From: Desulfobacula sp.
Lineage (GTDB): Bacteria; Desulfobacterota; Desulfobacteria; Desulfobacterales; Desulfobacteraceae
NCBI GenBank assembly: GCA_027858355.1
Contig: JAQICW010000164.1
Coordinates: forward strand, 1-7,096
Direction: 5' to 3'
Length of the DNA stretch: 7,096 bases
Shown: in pieces, positions 7,049 through 7,096 of the stretch
Numbering within the stretch: the stretch's first letter is position 1
How the letters are laid out: the number at the start of each line of letters is the position of its first letter
Notes under the pieces: generated by a model
Told to the model about the DNA's origin: nothing
What the model saw: only the letters and a program-made list of their open reading frames with translations
Database searches by the model: none
Position numbers and translations under genes: made by a program

Positions 7049-7078
7049 CTCAAAAATTTGCAAATTAAAGGAATCTGA

Positions 7079-7096
7079 GTGAAAAACTCAAATAGG
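7079..7096 (+). CDS. Possible start of a divergent gene (partial)
   Basis: A GTG at 7079 opens a frame reading (M)KNSNR before the window ends. AAAGGA at 7067-7072 lies 6 nt upstream, a good Shine-Dalgarno spacing, and a candidate promoter lies about 40 nt further up. Only six codons are visible, so no product can be named and the call rests on signals rather than coding content. Confidence 0.4.

Noticed and set aside
6877..7060. Leftward promoter for the large gene
   Set aside because: Candidate boxes such as TTGAGA with TATAGT 19 nt on, or TATACA near 6955-6960, lack a well-spaced partner. A promoter must exist here or beyond, but no specific one is supported.
6497..7078. Plus-strand open frame of 193 codons overlapping the 5' end of the large gene
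   Set aside because: Most of it is antisense to the clear signal peptide and helical region. It has no ribosome-binding site of note, its composition looks non-coding, and the remainder is AT-rich intergenic sequence.

Overview
The window is almost entirely one gene. A single uninterrupted minus-strand reading frame (101-6868) encodes a secreted multidomain protein of about 2,255 residues. Its signal peptide, AGGAG ribosome-binding site and hairpin terminator are bacterial. The domain mix is SbsA-type Ig-like domains, TolB-like propellers, a thrombospondin-type-3 calcium segment and a C-terminal type I dockerin. Together with a moderate G+C gene and AT-rich flanks, it recalls large surface proteins of sulfate-reducing Desulfobacterota (Desulfobacter/Desulfobacula-like). 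That assignment is inference; the window has no taxonomic marker.

Layout from right to left, in the direction of transcription: an AT-rich intergenic region (6877-7078) holds three copies of TATTCAAA, a 16-bp palindrome and a weak rightward promoter. It probably separates the large gene from a divergent gene whose GTG start lies at 7079, with only six codons in view. The large gene then encodes, in order: signal peptide; about 740 residues of unrecognised mostly helical sequence; a Big_5-type Ig domain and a further beta domain; beta-propeller 1; two more Big_5-type domains; a TolB/PD40-like propeller 2; an Fn3-like domain; a TSP3-like calcium segment; two tandem Big-type Ig domains; and a two-repeat dockerin ending at the stop codon. 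A perfect 17-bp hairpin (43-80) lies 20 nt past the stop and is the likely terminator. Positions 1-42 hold nothing recognisable.

No catalytic domain is visible. The architecture suggests a long extracellular adhesin or scaffold component that could dock through its C-terminus onto a cohesin-bearing partner encoded elsewhere. The most novel parts are the uncharacterised N-terminal module and the use of a dockerin on a non-enzymatic, apparently non-cellulosomal protein.
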